Assembly: GCA_002409625.1 (NCBI GenBank)
Contig: DHNY01000001.1
Coordinates: forward strand, 39,604-103,603
DNA length: 64,000 nucleotides
Origin: Anaerolineaceae bacterium UBA5404
GTDB lineage: Bacteria; Chloroflexota; Anaerolineae; Anaerolineales; Anaerolineaceae
Reading direction: 5' to 3'
Shown one piece after another: positions 1-9,338 of this stretch (positions are counted from its first letter, which is position 1; each line of letters begins with the position of its first letter). The position numbers and the translations under genes are program-made. Under the pieces are notes generated by a model. The model searched no databases. It worked only from the letters and a program-made list of their open reading frames with translations, and was not told the DNA's origin.

Positions 1-875
1 GCGTGTTGTATGTAAAAGAAGGAGGGGAAGTCACAGTTTCCCATTCTCTCTTTGAGAATAACCATGCCGGCATAGAAGGAGGCGCTATTTAAAATGAAGG
101 TAATACCAGCTTTATTTTCTCCGAATTCTCTTCAAATACAGCCTCAACCTCCGCTGGTGCCATTTTTTCTCGTACTGGGTCAAATCACAAAATGGGACTT
201 GAGGTAACGAATAGCTTACTGATTAATAACAGGACTCTTGATAGGTCGCCCAATCCAGCAAATCACAAAGGTGGAACAGTCTTGAATGCAAGTGGCTATT
301 TCTGGTTAACTTCCAGTACGATTTCCCAAAGCAGCTCTAAGATTGGTGGTGCGCTTTTTCTCGGGGCAGGTTCAAAAACACATATCAATGGCGTAACAAT
401 TGTGGGAAGTAAATCTTTTCCTGGTGCCGCCGCTATTGATGCCGTGGACTATCAGTATGTTCAAATATCTAACTCAATTCTTGCCGATAATAGAATGAAT
501 TGTGGCCCAACTGTAGATTTTTATGAATACACCGGAGGTCCTGGACAGGGCATTAACTTAAGCGACGACGAAAGTTGTGATTTCAAGACTGAAGGCTCAC
601 TGTATGGGGTGGATCCAATGTTGGGTCCTTTGGCAAACAATGGTGGTCCTACGCGAACTTATGCCTTGCTGCCTGGAAGCCCTGCCATTGATGTTTCACC
701 GCAAAAGTATTGTGGTTGGACAGACCAACGCGGATTCTATGGTGGCGTAGTAGAAGGTGTGCGCTCTCGCGCAGCAGATGGAAACGGTGATGGTATTGTG
801 CTGTGTGATCTGGGCGCTTATGAAGTGATGCCAAGTGACGGCATGCTTTACCTCCCTATTACCATACGACCTTAA
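1..875 (+). pseudogene. Secreted beta-helix protein, C-terminal part, broken by an in-frame stop
   Basis: The gene enters from outside the window. The frame that ends at 875 is open back to base 3 except for one TAA at 90-92. On both sides of it the translation is beta-helix repeat (SLFENNHAGIEGGAI, stop, NEGNTSFIFSEFSSNTA). The usual motif here is GGAIYNEG, so a single TAT to TAA change explains the stop. The C-terminal part has the GPLANNGGPTRTYALLPGSP and CDLGAYEV pattern of choice-of-anchor Q domains, followed by a short tail. Such proteins are exported and surface-associated. If expressed, only a product restarting near 192 (227 residues, no signal peptide) would be made. A sequencing error at base 92 is the main alternative. 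Confidence 0.7.
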
Positions 876-909
876 TAATCAAAAAACTATCCCTTAGATG
901 GTTAAGTTG

Positions 910-950
910 AAAGTGAAAAAGCGCTTGGGATCCAGGCGCTTTTTCACTTT
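910..950. terminator. Bidirectional intrinsic terminator
   Basis: A perfect 15-bp stem (AAAGTGAAAAAGCGC at 910-924 pairing with 936-950) closes an 11-nt loop, with A and T tracts on the two arms. It lies between the convergent beta-helix gene (ends 875) and the HlyD-like gene (ends 989), so it can serve both strands. Confidence 0.85.
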
Positions 951-988
951 AAGTTTCTTGCAGTTTTTAGTGTTTTATTTGGCTAAGC

Positions 989-2314
989 TTACTTGCCAAA
1001 ATCCACATCGGCAGGCATGCCGGGTTTGAGGCGCAACTGTGGGTTGGGCACAACAATGCGCACTGCATAAACCGTTGTAGCGCGTCCATCCGCAGTTTGC
1101 ACATTGCGCGGGGTAAACTCGGCTTGATCAGCAATTTTGACAACCTTGCCTTTAAAGACTTCATTGGGGAAAGAATCAACCTTGATTTCAACTTCCTGGC
1201 TGAGCTTGAGCTGACCATACCAGGTTTCAGGCACATAAATAATCAAATCCAGCTCGCTCATTTCAGCAATGGTCATCACACTGCCGCCAGCCACGGCAAT
1301 ATCGCCCAGTTCAACATTACGCGTGAGGACGATGCCGTCGATTGGCGCTTTAATCTGAGTGCGGTCTTGTTGGAGCTGGGCTAAGGTTTGGGCAGCTTTA
1401 GCTTGCAGAAGCCCTGCCTCGGCTTGCTCGATGGCTGCTTCAGCCTGGATCACCGCGTTTTGCGCTACTTTGACCTGGCCAGATTCTTCACCGGTTCGCA
1501 GGCTCATCAGCAAATCTTGTGCGCTGTCATAGCTGCTTTGCGCCACCGCTACTTCGGCGCGGGCGTTGAGCACGTCTTCAGCTGCAGATGTGCTAAGCGC
1601 GTCATTGTATAGCTTGAGCGCGTTGTCAAAAGCAGATTGTGCCAGGTCTTGTGCGTTTTCGGCTGCTTCTTTCAGGTGCTCGTCTGTGCTGGCTTGGGCT
1701 GTGGCGAAAGTTATGTTGGCGATAGTAAGCCTCGTTTGCGCTTCAGCAAGTTTGAATTCAAGATCCACAAAGCTTTTAGCGCCGGCTTTTTCAAGCTCAT
1801 TTTCCAGCATGGCATGGCGTTCTTCCAATTTTTCAAGTGTGGCATCAAGGGCTTTTTCGGCTGCGGCGATTTGTTCGGCTTTGGTGTAATACCAAACCGG
1901 CTTGAAGTCTTCGGATGTTGGTTGGCTCCATGCACTTTGGCGTGACTGCAAATCGCTGAACCGCGCACCGTCCAAAGCGAGTTCATATTGCGACTTTACA
2001 TAAGCCAATTGGGCTTGAGCAGCACTTAAGGTGGCTTCGGCAACGGCTACCGCGGCATCGGCTTGGTCCTTTTGTGCCGCAAAGACATCGTCTTCAATCT
2101 GGATGAGAACATCACCGGCTTTAACCTGACTGCCTTCTTCAACATTGATGTTGACTATCTTTCCGCTCACTTCTGGCACAACACTCACTTTTAATGCAGA
2201 AAGCGTGCCCGAGCCAGACAAAGTGTCATTGCCATTGGCTTCACAAGCGGTTAAAGCAATGATGAGCAATGCCAGAAGTCCAATGCCAAGCAAGGTTTTT
2301 GTGTGTTTTTTCAT
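989..2314 (-). CDS. HlyD/YbhG-type efflux adaptor lipoprotein
   Basis: Membrane-fusion adaptor of an ABC exporter. It has a lipoprotein signal (LLALLIIALTAC, lipobox Cys), then a split biotinyl-lipoyl domain (VNVEEGSQVKAGDVLIQIED near the N-terminus, IKAPIDGIVLTRNVELGDIA near residue 330). Between them is a long Ala/Glu/Gln-rich helical hairpin, followed by the beta-barrel domain. The start at 2314 is chosen because GGAGGG lies 7 nt upstream; an ATG 15 nt earlier lies on the wrong side of that ribosome binding site. It is the last gene of an operon with a permease and two ATPases, as in E. coli ybhG-ybhFSR. The substrate is unknown. The lipid anchor rather than a periplasmic form fits a cell envelope without a typical outer membrane. 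Confidence 0.88.
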   Translation of the reverse strand: MKKHTKTLLGIGLLALLIIALTACEANGNDTLSGSGTLSALKVSVVPEVSGKIVNINVEEGSQVKAGDVLIQIEDDVFAAQKDQADAAVAVAEATLSAAQAQLAYVKSQYELALDGARFSDLQSRQSAWSQPTSEDFKPVWYYTKAEQIAAAEKALDATLEKLEERHAMLENELEKAGAKSFVDLEFKLAEAQTRLTIANITFATAQASTDEHLKEAAENAQDLAQSAFDNALKLYNDALSTSAAEDVLNARAEVAVAQSSYDSAQDLLMSLRTGEESGQVKVAQNAVIQAEAAIEQAEAGLLQAKAAQTLAQLQQDRTQIKAPIDGIVLTRNVELGDIAVAGGSVMTIAEMSELDLIIYVPETWYGQLKLSQEVEIKVDSFPNEVFKGKVVKIADQAEFTPRNVQTADGRATTVYAVRIVVPNPQLRLKPGMPADVDFGK

Positions 2315-2341
2315 ATGGATACCCTCCATTTCATTAATCGC

Positions 2342-3475
2342 CTAGAGATGCTTCCGGAAAGCAAAAACGGAAGCGATAAAGTAACCAACGCTCATGATGA
2401 CCATGGGAAGCGTGGATGTAAAGAGCAAGGTTGCCGCATCAACACCGCGAACAATGATGCCCCTTGTGATTTCAAGATACTGAGTTACTGGCAATAGTTC
2501 GCTATACCAATAGGTAAAGTCGGGCATGCTTTCGCGGGAAAACATCAAGCCTGACAGAATAATTGCGGGAATAATGACCACGAAAACCGAAATGTAAACC
2601 GCTTGCATTTGGGTTTTTGAGATATTTGAGATAAGCACGCCCATTCCCAGCGAACCCAAAATGAAAATGGCGCTTAAGCCGACCAATTCGCCTACACTAC
2701 CCCGCACGGATACGCCAAACAGAAAATCGCCCATCCAGATCATGAGCAAAAGGTTGAGCATACACACCACAAGATAAGGGATGATTTTGCCCAACATCAA
2801 TTCCCAGCTTCTAATGGGGGTAACGATGAGCTGTTCCATGGTGCCTTGCTCACGTTCGCGGACGATAGAAAGCGCCGCCAAAAGAATGGCTTGCACTTGC
2901 AAAATGATGGGAATGAGGCCTGGAATCATGTAAAGCCGGGCATTACCGTTTGGATTATAGAGCGTTTTTACAGTGGTGTTGATGGGCATTTGTAATGTTC
3001 TGGCTTGACCGCTGACATCCACCTTTTTGAGGATGAGATCCTGGTTTGCCATCTCGCTGATGGCGGTCAGTTTGAGTTCAGCGGTGCTTACGTCGGTTGG
3101 ATTGCCCGAGCCATCCAAGAGAATCATCACATTCGCACTGCCATTGGTGAGCAGTTCGCGTTCAAAGGATTCGGGAATAATGATGCCGATGTCCATTTTG
3201 TCGGTTTCAATTTTCCTGACCATGTCTTCTTCGTTTTGCAGGTCATGGGTGAGTTTAAAGTCATTACTGGCAGTGAAACGCTCAACATATGCGCGACTGC
3301 TATCGCTTTTGTCAAAATCAACAATGCCCATGGTCACGCCGGTGGAAGTGCCAGTGATGCCATAACCGAGCAAAATGAGTAGCGAGGCTGGCAGGGCTAA
3401 AATAAGCAAAAGTGTGAGTGGGTCACGCAGGATGTGGCGCACTTCCTTTCGCATAATGGTCAATAATCGTTTCAT
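2342..3475 (-). CDS. ABC-2 type transporter permease (YbhS/YbhR-like)
   Basis: Membrane subunit of the exporter, 377 residues, a normal length for the ABC-2 family. An N-terminal cytoplasmic stretch (MRKEVRHILRDP) leads into the first membrane helix. A soluble extracytoplasmic domain of about 130 residues follows, then five C-terminal helices including the family motif REREQGTMEQLIVTP before helix 3. The gene lies 33 bp downstream of the second ATPase gene and 27 bp upstream of the adaptor. Only one permease gene is present, whereas the E. coli ybh operon has two, so a homodimer is likely. Substrate not deducible. Confidence 0.88.
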   Translation of the reverse strand: MKRLLTIMRKEVRHILRDPLTLLLILALPASLLILLGYGITGTSTGVTMGIVDFDKSDSSRAYVERFTASNDFKLTHDLQNEEDMVRKIETDKMDIGIIIPESFERELLTNGSANVMILLDGSGNPTDVSTAELKLTAISEMANQDLILKKVDVSGQARTLQMPINTTVKTLYNPNGNARLYMIPGLIPIILQVQAILLAALSIVREREQGTMEQLIVTPIRSWELMLGKIIPYLVVCMLNLLLMIWMGDFLFGVSVRGSVGELVGLSAIFILGSLGMGVLISNISKTQMQAVYISVFVVIIPAIILSGLMFSRESMPDFTYWYSELLPVTQYLEITRGIIVRGVDAATLLFTSTLPMVIMSVGYFIASVFAFRKHL

Positions 3476-3508
3476 AATTGCCTGTCTTTCTCTTTTTTCA
3501 TGCCCTTT

Positions 3509-4447
3509 TTACTGATCCAAAACGCGTTGTTGACTAACCAGGCTGGTAAAGGCGTCTTCCAGGGAGGGTTGAATGATTTCAATGGTGTTGGGCGGCAGGT
3601 TTGCTTTGTTTAACAAGCGTTGGATGGCGTTAATGTCGCTTTCCTTTTTCACGGTGACGTGGAGCTGCATGCCCTGAATAGAAACATTGAGCACCCGTGG
3701 ATCATTGATGAGCACTTTTTGCGCTTCCAACGGATCGCCCAGGTCAATTTGAAGAAGCGTGCCTGGTAAGGATTCTTTGATGGTGTCGGGACTGGCCAAG
3801 GAGATGAGACGCCCTTGGTACATCATGGCGATGGTATTGCAGTAGTCGGCTTCATCCATGTAGTGGGTTGTGGCAAGCACGCTGATGCCCTCGCTGGCAA
3901 GGCGGTAGATGAGGTCCCAAAATTGGCGTCTTGCCACTGGGTCAACCCCAGCGGTGGCTTCGTCCAGGAAGAGCATTTTGGGACGATGGATGATGGCGCA
4001 TGCCAATGCCAGGCGTTGTCGCCAGGCACCTGATAAAGACCGGGTTTGGCTACGTTGGATGTGACCCAGCTCAACCATTTCCAGCATTTCATCCACCCGC
4101 TCGCGGCGTTGACGGAATGGCATGTTGTTGTAAATTGCTGCGTAGAAGTCAAGGTTTTCGCGCACGGTAAGGTCGTTATAAAGGGAAAACTTTTGCGACA
4201 TGTAACCGATGCGTTTTTTGACTTCTTCGGGTTTCTTGCGCACATCAAAACCTAAAACATGCGCCGAGCCACTATCCGGACGCAGAAGACCAATGAGCAT
4301 GCGAATGGTGGTTGTTTTGCCAGCGCCATTTGGACCTAAAAGGCCAAAGATTTCGCCTTGGGGAATGTAAAAACTGATGTCATCCACCGCGCGGAATTTG
4401 CCAAAGGTCTTTACCAGGTTTTTGACTTCAATGGTGTTTTCGGTCAT
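3509..4447 (-). CDS. ABC exporter ATPase, second copy
   Basis: Nucleotide-binding subunit, 312 residues. Walker A GPNGAGKTT near residue 40, Q-loop YMSQKFSLY, Walker B LFLDEATAGVD and the switch His in ATTHYMDEAD are all present. The signature loop reads LSGAWRQRL, not LSGGQ, so its second Gly is Ala. This resembles the degenerate signatures in YbhF-type tandem ATPases. Its start overlaps the stop of the preceding ATPase gene by 4 bp (ATGA), indicating translational coupling. The two ATPases probably form a heterodimer on the single permease. Confidence 0.9.
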   Translation of the reverse strand: MTENTIEVKNLVKTFGKFRAVDDISFYIPQGEIFGLLGPNGAGKTTTIRMLIGLLRPDSGSAHVLGFDVRKKPEEVKKRIGYMSQKFSLYNDLTVRENLDFYAAIYNNMPFRQRRERVDEMLEMVELGHIQRSQTRSLSGAWRQRLALACAIIHRPKMLFLDEATAGVDPVARRQFWDLIYRLASEGISVLATTHYMDEADYCNTIAMMYQGRLISLASPDTIKESLPGTLLQIDLGDPLEAQKVLINDPRVLNVSIQGMQLHVTVKKESDINAIQRLLNKANLPPNTIEIIQPSLEDAFTSLVSQQRVLDQ

Positions 4448-5448
4448 GGGTTTTGATCCTTTTGACTTGTTTGAGTGGCAGATTTTTCAAGGCTGGTTTG
4501 GTCCGTTGTTTGGGATTGCTCTTCAACGATGGAGACGAACACGTCTTCCATTGTTTTGCGGGCGCTGCGCAAAATTTGCAGGTCTAATTTTTGTTGTTTT
4601 ATTTTGCGTTCGAGCACCCGGCGCACTTGCCTTTCCTTATCTTCGGCGACGCTAAGGCGCAGGCGATCACCCACCGGGTTCCAGCTAAGGATATCCTCGG
4701 TTTGGGCAACCACTTCGCGCATTTGTTTGCGAGGTTTTGCCTTGAGCTCAATGATGCTAAAGGGAAGCGCGTGAGTTAGTGCCTCTGGACTGCCCTCTTT
4801 GAGGATCTGCCCATCATAAAGAATGCCAACCATCGAGCAGCGTTCTGCTTCATCCATATAAGGGGTTGAAACCAACACGGTTACGCCATCTTTGACGATG
4901 GTGCTAAGCAGTGCCCAAAACTCAGCACGACTGACCGGGTCAACACCGGTGGTGGGTTCGTCCAGGATGAGCACACGCGGATTGTGCACCATGGCGCACG
5001 AAAGAGCCAGTTTCTTTTTCATGCCGCCCGAAAGCTTGCCCGCGGCACGTTGACGAAAATGGCTGAGGTTGGTCAGTTCCAACATCTTATCAATGCGTTC
5101 TTGTTTGTCTTGTTTTGCTACGCCTTGGATGTCTGCAAAGAAGTTGAGGTTTTCATTGAGGCTCAAATCTGGGTATTGGCTGAACTCCTGAGGCATATAA
5201 CCGATCACTTTGCGAATTTCTTCAGCTTTGCGTTTGGTATCAAAACCCAAAACGCTGGCTTTGCCACTGCTTTGCGGTAAAACACTGGCAAGAATGCGCA
5301 GGAGCGTGGTTTTGCCTGCCCCATCTGGTCCAATAATGCCATAAAGGCTCCCTTCAGGAACGCTTAAGTTAATAGCATGGATGGCTTTCTTTTTCTTTTG
5401 CCCAGGATAGCGTTTGCTGAGGTCCTGGGTGGTGATGGCCTGGTTCAT
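4444..5448 (-). CDS. ABC exporter ATPase, first copy
   Basis: First gene of the exporter operon, 334 residues. Walker A GPDGAGKTTLLR, Q-loop YMPQEFSQYPDL, a canonical signature LSGGMKKKL and Walker B VLILDEPTTGVDPVSR are visible. The last ~30 residues (QSQTTDQTSLEKSATQTSQK) are low-complexity. This pair of ATPases matches the two halves of E. coli YbhF, encoded here as separate genes. A GAGG ribosome binding site precedes the ATG, and a TetR-type palindrome lies about 90 bp upstream. Likely role: drug or lipid-like substrate export. Confidence 0.9.
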   Translation of the reverse strand: MNQAITTQDLSKRYPGQKKKKAIHAINLSVPEGSLYGIIGPDGAGKTTLLRILASVLPQSSGKASVLGFDTKRKAEEIRKVIGYMPQEFSQYPDLSLNENLNFFADIQGVAKQDKQERIDKMLELTNLSHFRQRAAGKLSGGMKKKLALSCAMVHNPRVLILDEPTTGVDPVSRAEFWALLSTIVKDGVTVLVSTPYMDEAERCSMVGILYDGQILKEGSPEALTHALPFSIIELKAKPRKQMREVVAQTEDILSWNPVGDRLRLSVAEDKERQVRRVLERKIKQQKLDLQILRSARKTMEDVFVSIVEEQSQTTDQTSLEKSATQTSQKDQNP

Positions 5449-5537
5449 TTCATGTCCTCACTATTAAGGATAAGTAAAAAGCAAATAATTTACAGGTGTA
5501 AGCCCGCTAAAAAAGGCGTGACAGATGTCATCAACAT

Positions 5538-5555
5538 ATATACCGCTCGGTATAT
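5538..5555. promoter_or_regulatory. TetR-type operator candidate upstream of the exporter operon
   Basis: Perfect inverted repeat ATATACCG-CT-CGGTATAT, typical in size and symmetry for TetR-family operators. It lies 90 bp upstream of the first exporter gene. YbhF-type exporters are often controlled by a TetR regulator (CecR in E. coli), but no TetR gene is present in the window, so the regulator must lie elsewhere. Confidence 0.55.
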
Positions 5556-6329
5556 TTCTGGTTACTAAAGTAAAACCAGGAAATAATAGGATCACCTATA
5601 CGTGTGTAAGCGCTTTGTTTATTGAAAAATGAGTGCGGTTAGGTTCATTGAAGGGAATTATGCCCTTATGGAGTACAGTAAGGGCTGGGATGAGTATAAG
5701 GTGTGGGTAATTTTCTTGAATCCAATAAGGGTCTTGGCAAAAATAGTAACCTTGGGTTTAGTCACTATTTGAGCAGTCTGTAATTATTTTATGACCTTAG
5801 TAGTGTAAAACGATTGCAAAACTTGTTGAAAATATTTCAGCAAAAAGTTAAATCATCACCCCTTATCGACCAAGGTTTGCAATGGAAGATCAATACTAGC
5901 TTATACCGTTACAAAATCAATTATTGTTGAAAAAACATAGAGCACTGATGACTTTTATAAATGCTTTGTTTTTTAAAGTCTGGCTTGAATAAGCCAATTC
6001 ATCCCCTTTGAACTTTTGCTGATGTTTTTAGGATAAGTCCAAGGTTAGCCATATTGAGAAATCTTTAATCATTCCAACGCCATTCAATTTTGAGTTGTTT
6101 GAATTGCTTTCCCGGTAGTTAATATCTCGTTTTGGCGTGTTTTGCGTGACTTATCAAGCTTTGAAAAATAATGTTTATAAGATCCTAGCAGGATTACTCA
6201 AGATTTTGAGATGAATTGAAACAGATTTTCCTTTAATAAGTAAAGCCAGAAATAATGCAACTTGGTTATTTTGTCATTTTGAGACTCATATAATACTTAT
6301 CAAATCCTTACCCTGTGTTAGCCCACTCC
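5556..6329. other. AT-rich non-coding stretch before the repeat array
   Basis: No credible reading frame with a ribosome binding site was found on either strand. The only recognisable element is one copy of the initiator-gene iteron at 6272-6287, listed separately. The low GC and lack of genes would suit a replication or partition locus, but nothing more can be read directly. Confidence 0.6.
6272..6287 (+). promoter_or_regulatory. Stand-alone copy of the Rep iteron
   Basis: TGTCATTTTGAGACTC matches, base for base over 16 positions, the first of five 33-bp-spaced repeats inside the candidate initiator gene (13935-13950). Here it is non-coding, 43 bp before the first copy of the 20-bp array motif. 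A match this long between two places 7.7 kb apart is very unlikely by chance and links the array to the rep gene. Confidence 0.65.
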
Positions 6330-8309
6330 AAGTGGATACGCGCATTAATGATTAGTAAAGATCACACCATTCTATTTGAAACCACGACAAATAGTTACTC
6401 CATATAATAGTTCATTCCCTGATTTTTTCTTTCCGCCATCTACCAAGTGGCTACGCGCATTAATAAGTGTGGGTTTCACATTTCCGGTCCCATTCTCAAA
6501 CATTCCCAGGAGGCTTCATCAATGATTAGCTTTTTTTCGATAAACTTAGTACTTAGCATACAAATCAGTTACTTAACTTCAAACCAACAAACACCCCCAC
6601 CATTCCTCTTTCCTTCACCTATTAAGTGGCTACGCGCATTATTTCGATGTGCCTGGGAGTTTTACCCGACTTTGATGCGATCGCAAAATGTGCAAGATTG
6701 GATGCTAGTCTCAAACACACCCAATCATGATTCATTCCCTATCTTTTTTCATAAAATAAGAGACTATGCGCATTATTGATTAGTAAAAAACCAGGCTTTT
6801 TATTAGAAACTTTAGTGACCAATTCCTCCAAGTAATGGCCCATTCCCTATCTTTTTTTTCTTTCCGGCATCTACCAAGTCGCTATGCGCATTATTGAGTG
6901 CAGCGTTCTTTTATAAATCCGGCACAGATCCAAAATACTAGGTTCAACCAATCTTAAACCCACTCCAACTTTGCAAACCTATCATGCTTTAAACTTTACA
7001 GGCTTAGATTCCCCATATTTTCCATTTTTCACTATCTACTAAGTGGCTACGCGCATTAATAGAGGTTAAACTTCAAATATGCTGTGCTGGCATCGCACTA
7101 TATAATCCTTACTTTGCACCATACCCTCTTCCTTTTGTCTTTTCCATCACTTACTAAGTGGCTATGCGCATTAATGGGCGTCGGTTTCTCCTTTCCGGTT
7201 CCATTCTAAAATATTTCCAGGGGGTTTCATAAATGATTAGCTCTATCCCGATAAACTTAGTGCTTAGCATACAAATCAGTTACTTAACTTCAAACCAACA
7301 AATACCTCCACCGTTCCTCTTTTCCACTACTTGCCAAGTGGCTACGCGCATTAATAGAGGTTAAACGCTAAGTCCGATTTGACAACATCGAACTTTGTCA
7401 CCATTATGACTGTACTTTCCCGGGTCTATTGCTCTTTTTCACTACTTACCAAGTGGCTATGCGCATTAGTGGGCTTGATACTAAACATTATTATTGTTTG
7501 GCTGAAAACGAAACGTCTTTTACATAGCTTAAACTCTTTTTACCTTTTTTACACATCCATTAAGCGGCTACGCGCATTAATAGAGGTTGAACGTCAAGGC
7601 ATCTTTACCAGCATCGTACTTTATAACCCTTATTTTGCACCACTCTCTCCTCTTTTCCTCTTTTCTATCACCTATTAATTGGCTATGCGCATTATTAGCG
7701 GGGATGATCTGACTTTTTCTTTTGCAAGCATGGCATGTAATAATCTCTTACCATGGACTATTCTCCATCTTTTTTCTTCTTTCCCATCTACCAAATGGCT
7801 ATGCGCATTAATAAGTGTGGGTTTCTCCTTTCCGGTTCCATAATCAAACATTTACAGGTGGTTTCATCATTGATTAGCCTTTCCCAATAAACTTGGTACC
7901 AGTCTCCTAATAAGTTGGCTTACTTTAAACCAACAAACACCCCCACCATTCCTCTTTTCCTCACCTACTAAGTGGCTACGCGCATTAATAGAGGTTAAAC
8001 TTCAAATATGCTGTGCTGGCATCGCACTATATAATCCTTACTTTGCACCATACCCTCTTCCTTTATTCTTTTCCATCACTTACTAAGTGGCTATGCGCAT
8101 TAATATTGGTGATAATCTGACTTTTTCTTTAGCAAACATGGCAAGTAATGATCTCTTATCATGGACTATTCTCCATCTTTTTTCTATCTTTCCCATCTAC
8201 CAAGTGGCTACGCGCATTAATGGGTGCGGTGGCAGGCGCTGATTTTTTGTTGTAAACCAGCGCAATTGAGGATGACCATATTGTTTTTGTGATGTCTACG
8301 CGCATTACT
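6330..8309 (+). repeat. Array of 16 copies of a 20-bp motif in about 2 kb of non-coding DNA
   Basis: Consensus AAGTGGCTAYGCGCATTAAT, all copies in the same orientation. Copies start at 6330, 6445, 6624, 6758, 6876, 7041, 7156, 7336, 7451, 7562, 7677, 7793, 7970, 8085, 8202 and 8290; the first, fourth and last are the most degenerate. Spacing is strongly quantised: mostly 111-118 bp, with a second class of 177-180 bp (6445, 7156 and 7793 to their next copies). Each motif is preceded by a pyrimidine-rich run such as TTTCCCATCTACC. Intervening segments form families: after 6464, 7175 and 7812 (about 157-160 bp); after 7060, 7581 and 7989 (95 bp; the first and third nearly identical); after 7696 and 8104; after 6349 and 6777. 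The array therefore grew by duplication of composite units. Position 10 alternates C or T (TACG/TATG). No CDS is supported inside. Centromere, origin or recombination array are possible roles. Confidence 0.9.
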
Positions 8310-8776
8310 GGCGGTGTGGGGCTGGAACCGTTTTTGCTTTTAGCCTTTGTTAGACGCTTGGGAGGTGAGGAAAGATAGCTTCCTGGAAGTGTGCACATGG
8401 GCACAGACACAATCAGGCTGTTAGCTTTGCCATCAGCTTAGCTCCATTGGGAATTAGAGCAGAGGGAAGAATGTGCTGATTCCATTCCCGCTCCAAATCC
8501 AAATCCAAATCGTTTTGTTCATGTTTAGCCCGTTTTGTGAGAATTAACCAGACTTAGCACTGAGATTTTTAAAGGTTGTTGGCTACTACATCCAATTGCG
8601 TTTTAGCCTGCAATAACTTAAACCGCTGCGCTTGAAATGGTTTAGCAGTGGTGCGAGAAACAGGAGTCCATCAAAACCAGACAACCATTTAAACAACATA
8701 AAAGTTGCTTCGATTACAAGCCAACATATGTGGAAATCAACGTTCAGGGGATATTTTACGGGAAGACTGGCGCCAT
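8310..8776. other. Non-coding stretch between array and GrpB
   Basis: No supported gene. It holds one near-copy of the 16-bp palindrome at 8390-8405 and a tiny tandem CCAAAT run near 8492-8510. The rest shows no recognisable signal. Confidence 0.5.
8390..8405. promoter_or_regulatory. Palindrome TGTGCMCATGGGCACA, copy 1 (parS-like candidate)
   Basis: TGTGCACATGGGCACA differs at one base from the perfect 16-bp palindrome found at 10509-10524 and 12692-12707. The three copies are about 2.1 kb apart and flank or interrupt the parAB/rep genes, as expected for ParB binding sites. Confidence 0.5.
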
Positions 8777-9301
8777 TTAGCGCCTTTTAAAGGTTTCCAG
8801 AGCCTTTGCCTCATGCAGCTTGATAAAAGCGTCTTTGCCATCAGAATAGGACATGATGTCATCTGGAAATTGTTTTGCCAATTTTTGTTTCAATGCGGCG
8901 TATTCAGCCACAATATCCGGGTGAGAGCGCAAATAATCACGGAATGCCAGGTGCCGATTGATGCCAATCAGGTTATCTTGCCCAAAAATATGCAGGTGAT
9001 GGCTGCGGTGATAAACGCCTCCCTTACGGAAGTAGCGCCTTCCGGGAATGCCGTTTTCGCCCATGGGCTCATAGCCAATCGCTTCAAATTGGGGGTTTAA
9101 TCCGTCCACCAGGGCAACATCACGCACAATTGGCAACATATCAATCACCGGTTTTGCGGCTAATCCAGGCACAGAGGTGCTGCCAATATGGTGAATTTCG
9201 ATCAACAGATCGCCCAAAACAGACCTGATTTTTTCAGCTTCTTGCTCAAACAGGTCTTGCCACTGAGGGTCATAGGGAACAACAACAATATTTCGCATCA
9301 T
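8777..9301 (-). CDS. GrpB family (UPF0157) nucleotidyltransferase-like protein
   Basis: 174 residues, the full usual length of the GrpB/UPF0157 family, which has a nucleotidyltransferase fold. Family motifs seen: VVPYDPQWQDLFEQEAEKI at the N-terminus, HIGSTSVPGLAAKPVIDMLP (the GSTS and D-x-D-like region) and RNRHLAFRDYLRSHP-type helices (here INRHLAFRDYLRSHP). Biochemical function is not established for most members. It lies 37 bp downstream of parB in the same direction and may be co-transcribed with the partition genes, though no functional link is known. No clear ribosome binding site precedes the first ATG; the second Met is equally possible. Confidence 0.85.
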   Translation of the reverse strand: MMRNIVVVPYDPQWQDLFEQEAEKIRSVLGDLLIEIHHIGSTSVPGLAAKPVIDMLPIVRDVALVDGLNPQFEAIGYEPMGENGIPGRRYFRKGGVYHRSHHLHIFGQDNLIGINRHLAFRDYLRSHPDIVAEYAALKQKLAKQFPDDIMSYSDGKDAFIKLHEAKALETFKRR

Positions 9302-9338
9302 TTGAATTAATTATACAGTATTCTGGAAAGCGCAAGTT

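Noticed and set aside
6447..6779. 110-residue ORF in the array
   Set aside because: The frame is built from array repeats and spacers and changes with them; no ribosome binding site.
6330..8309. CRISPR array
   Set aside because: The repeats are 20 bp with gaps of about 70-160 bp, and the gaps are related to each other; no cas gene is present.
6330..8309. Integron cassette array with attC sites
   Set aside because: No integrase and no ORFs between repeats; the motif lacks the paired inverted simple sites of attC.
8159..8410. 83-residue minus-strand ORF at the end of the array
   Set aside because: It overlaps the last two array copies and a palindrome, has no ribosome binding site and no family pattern.
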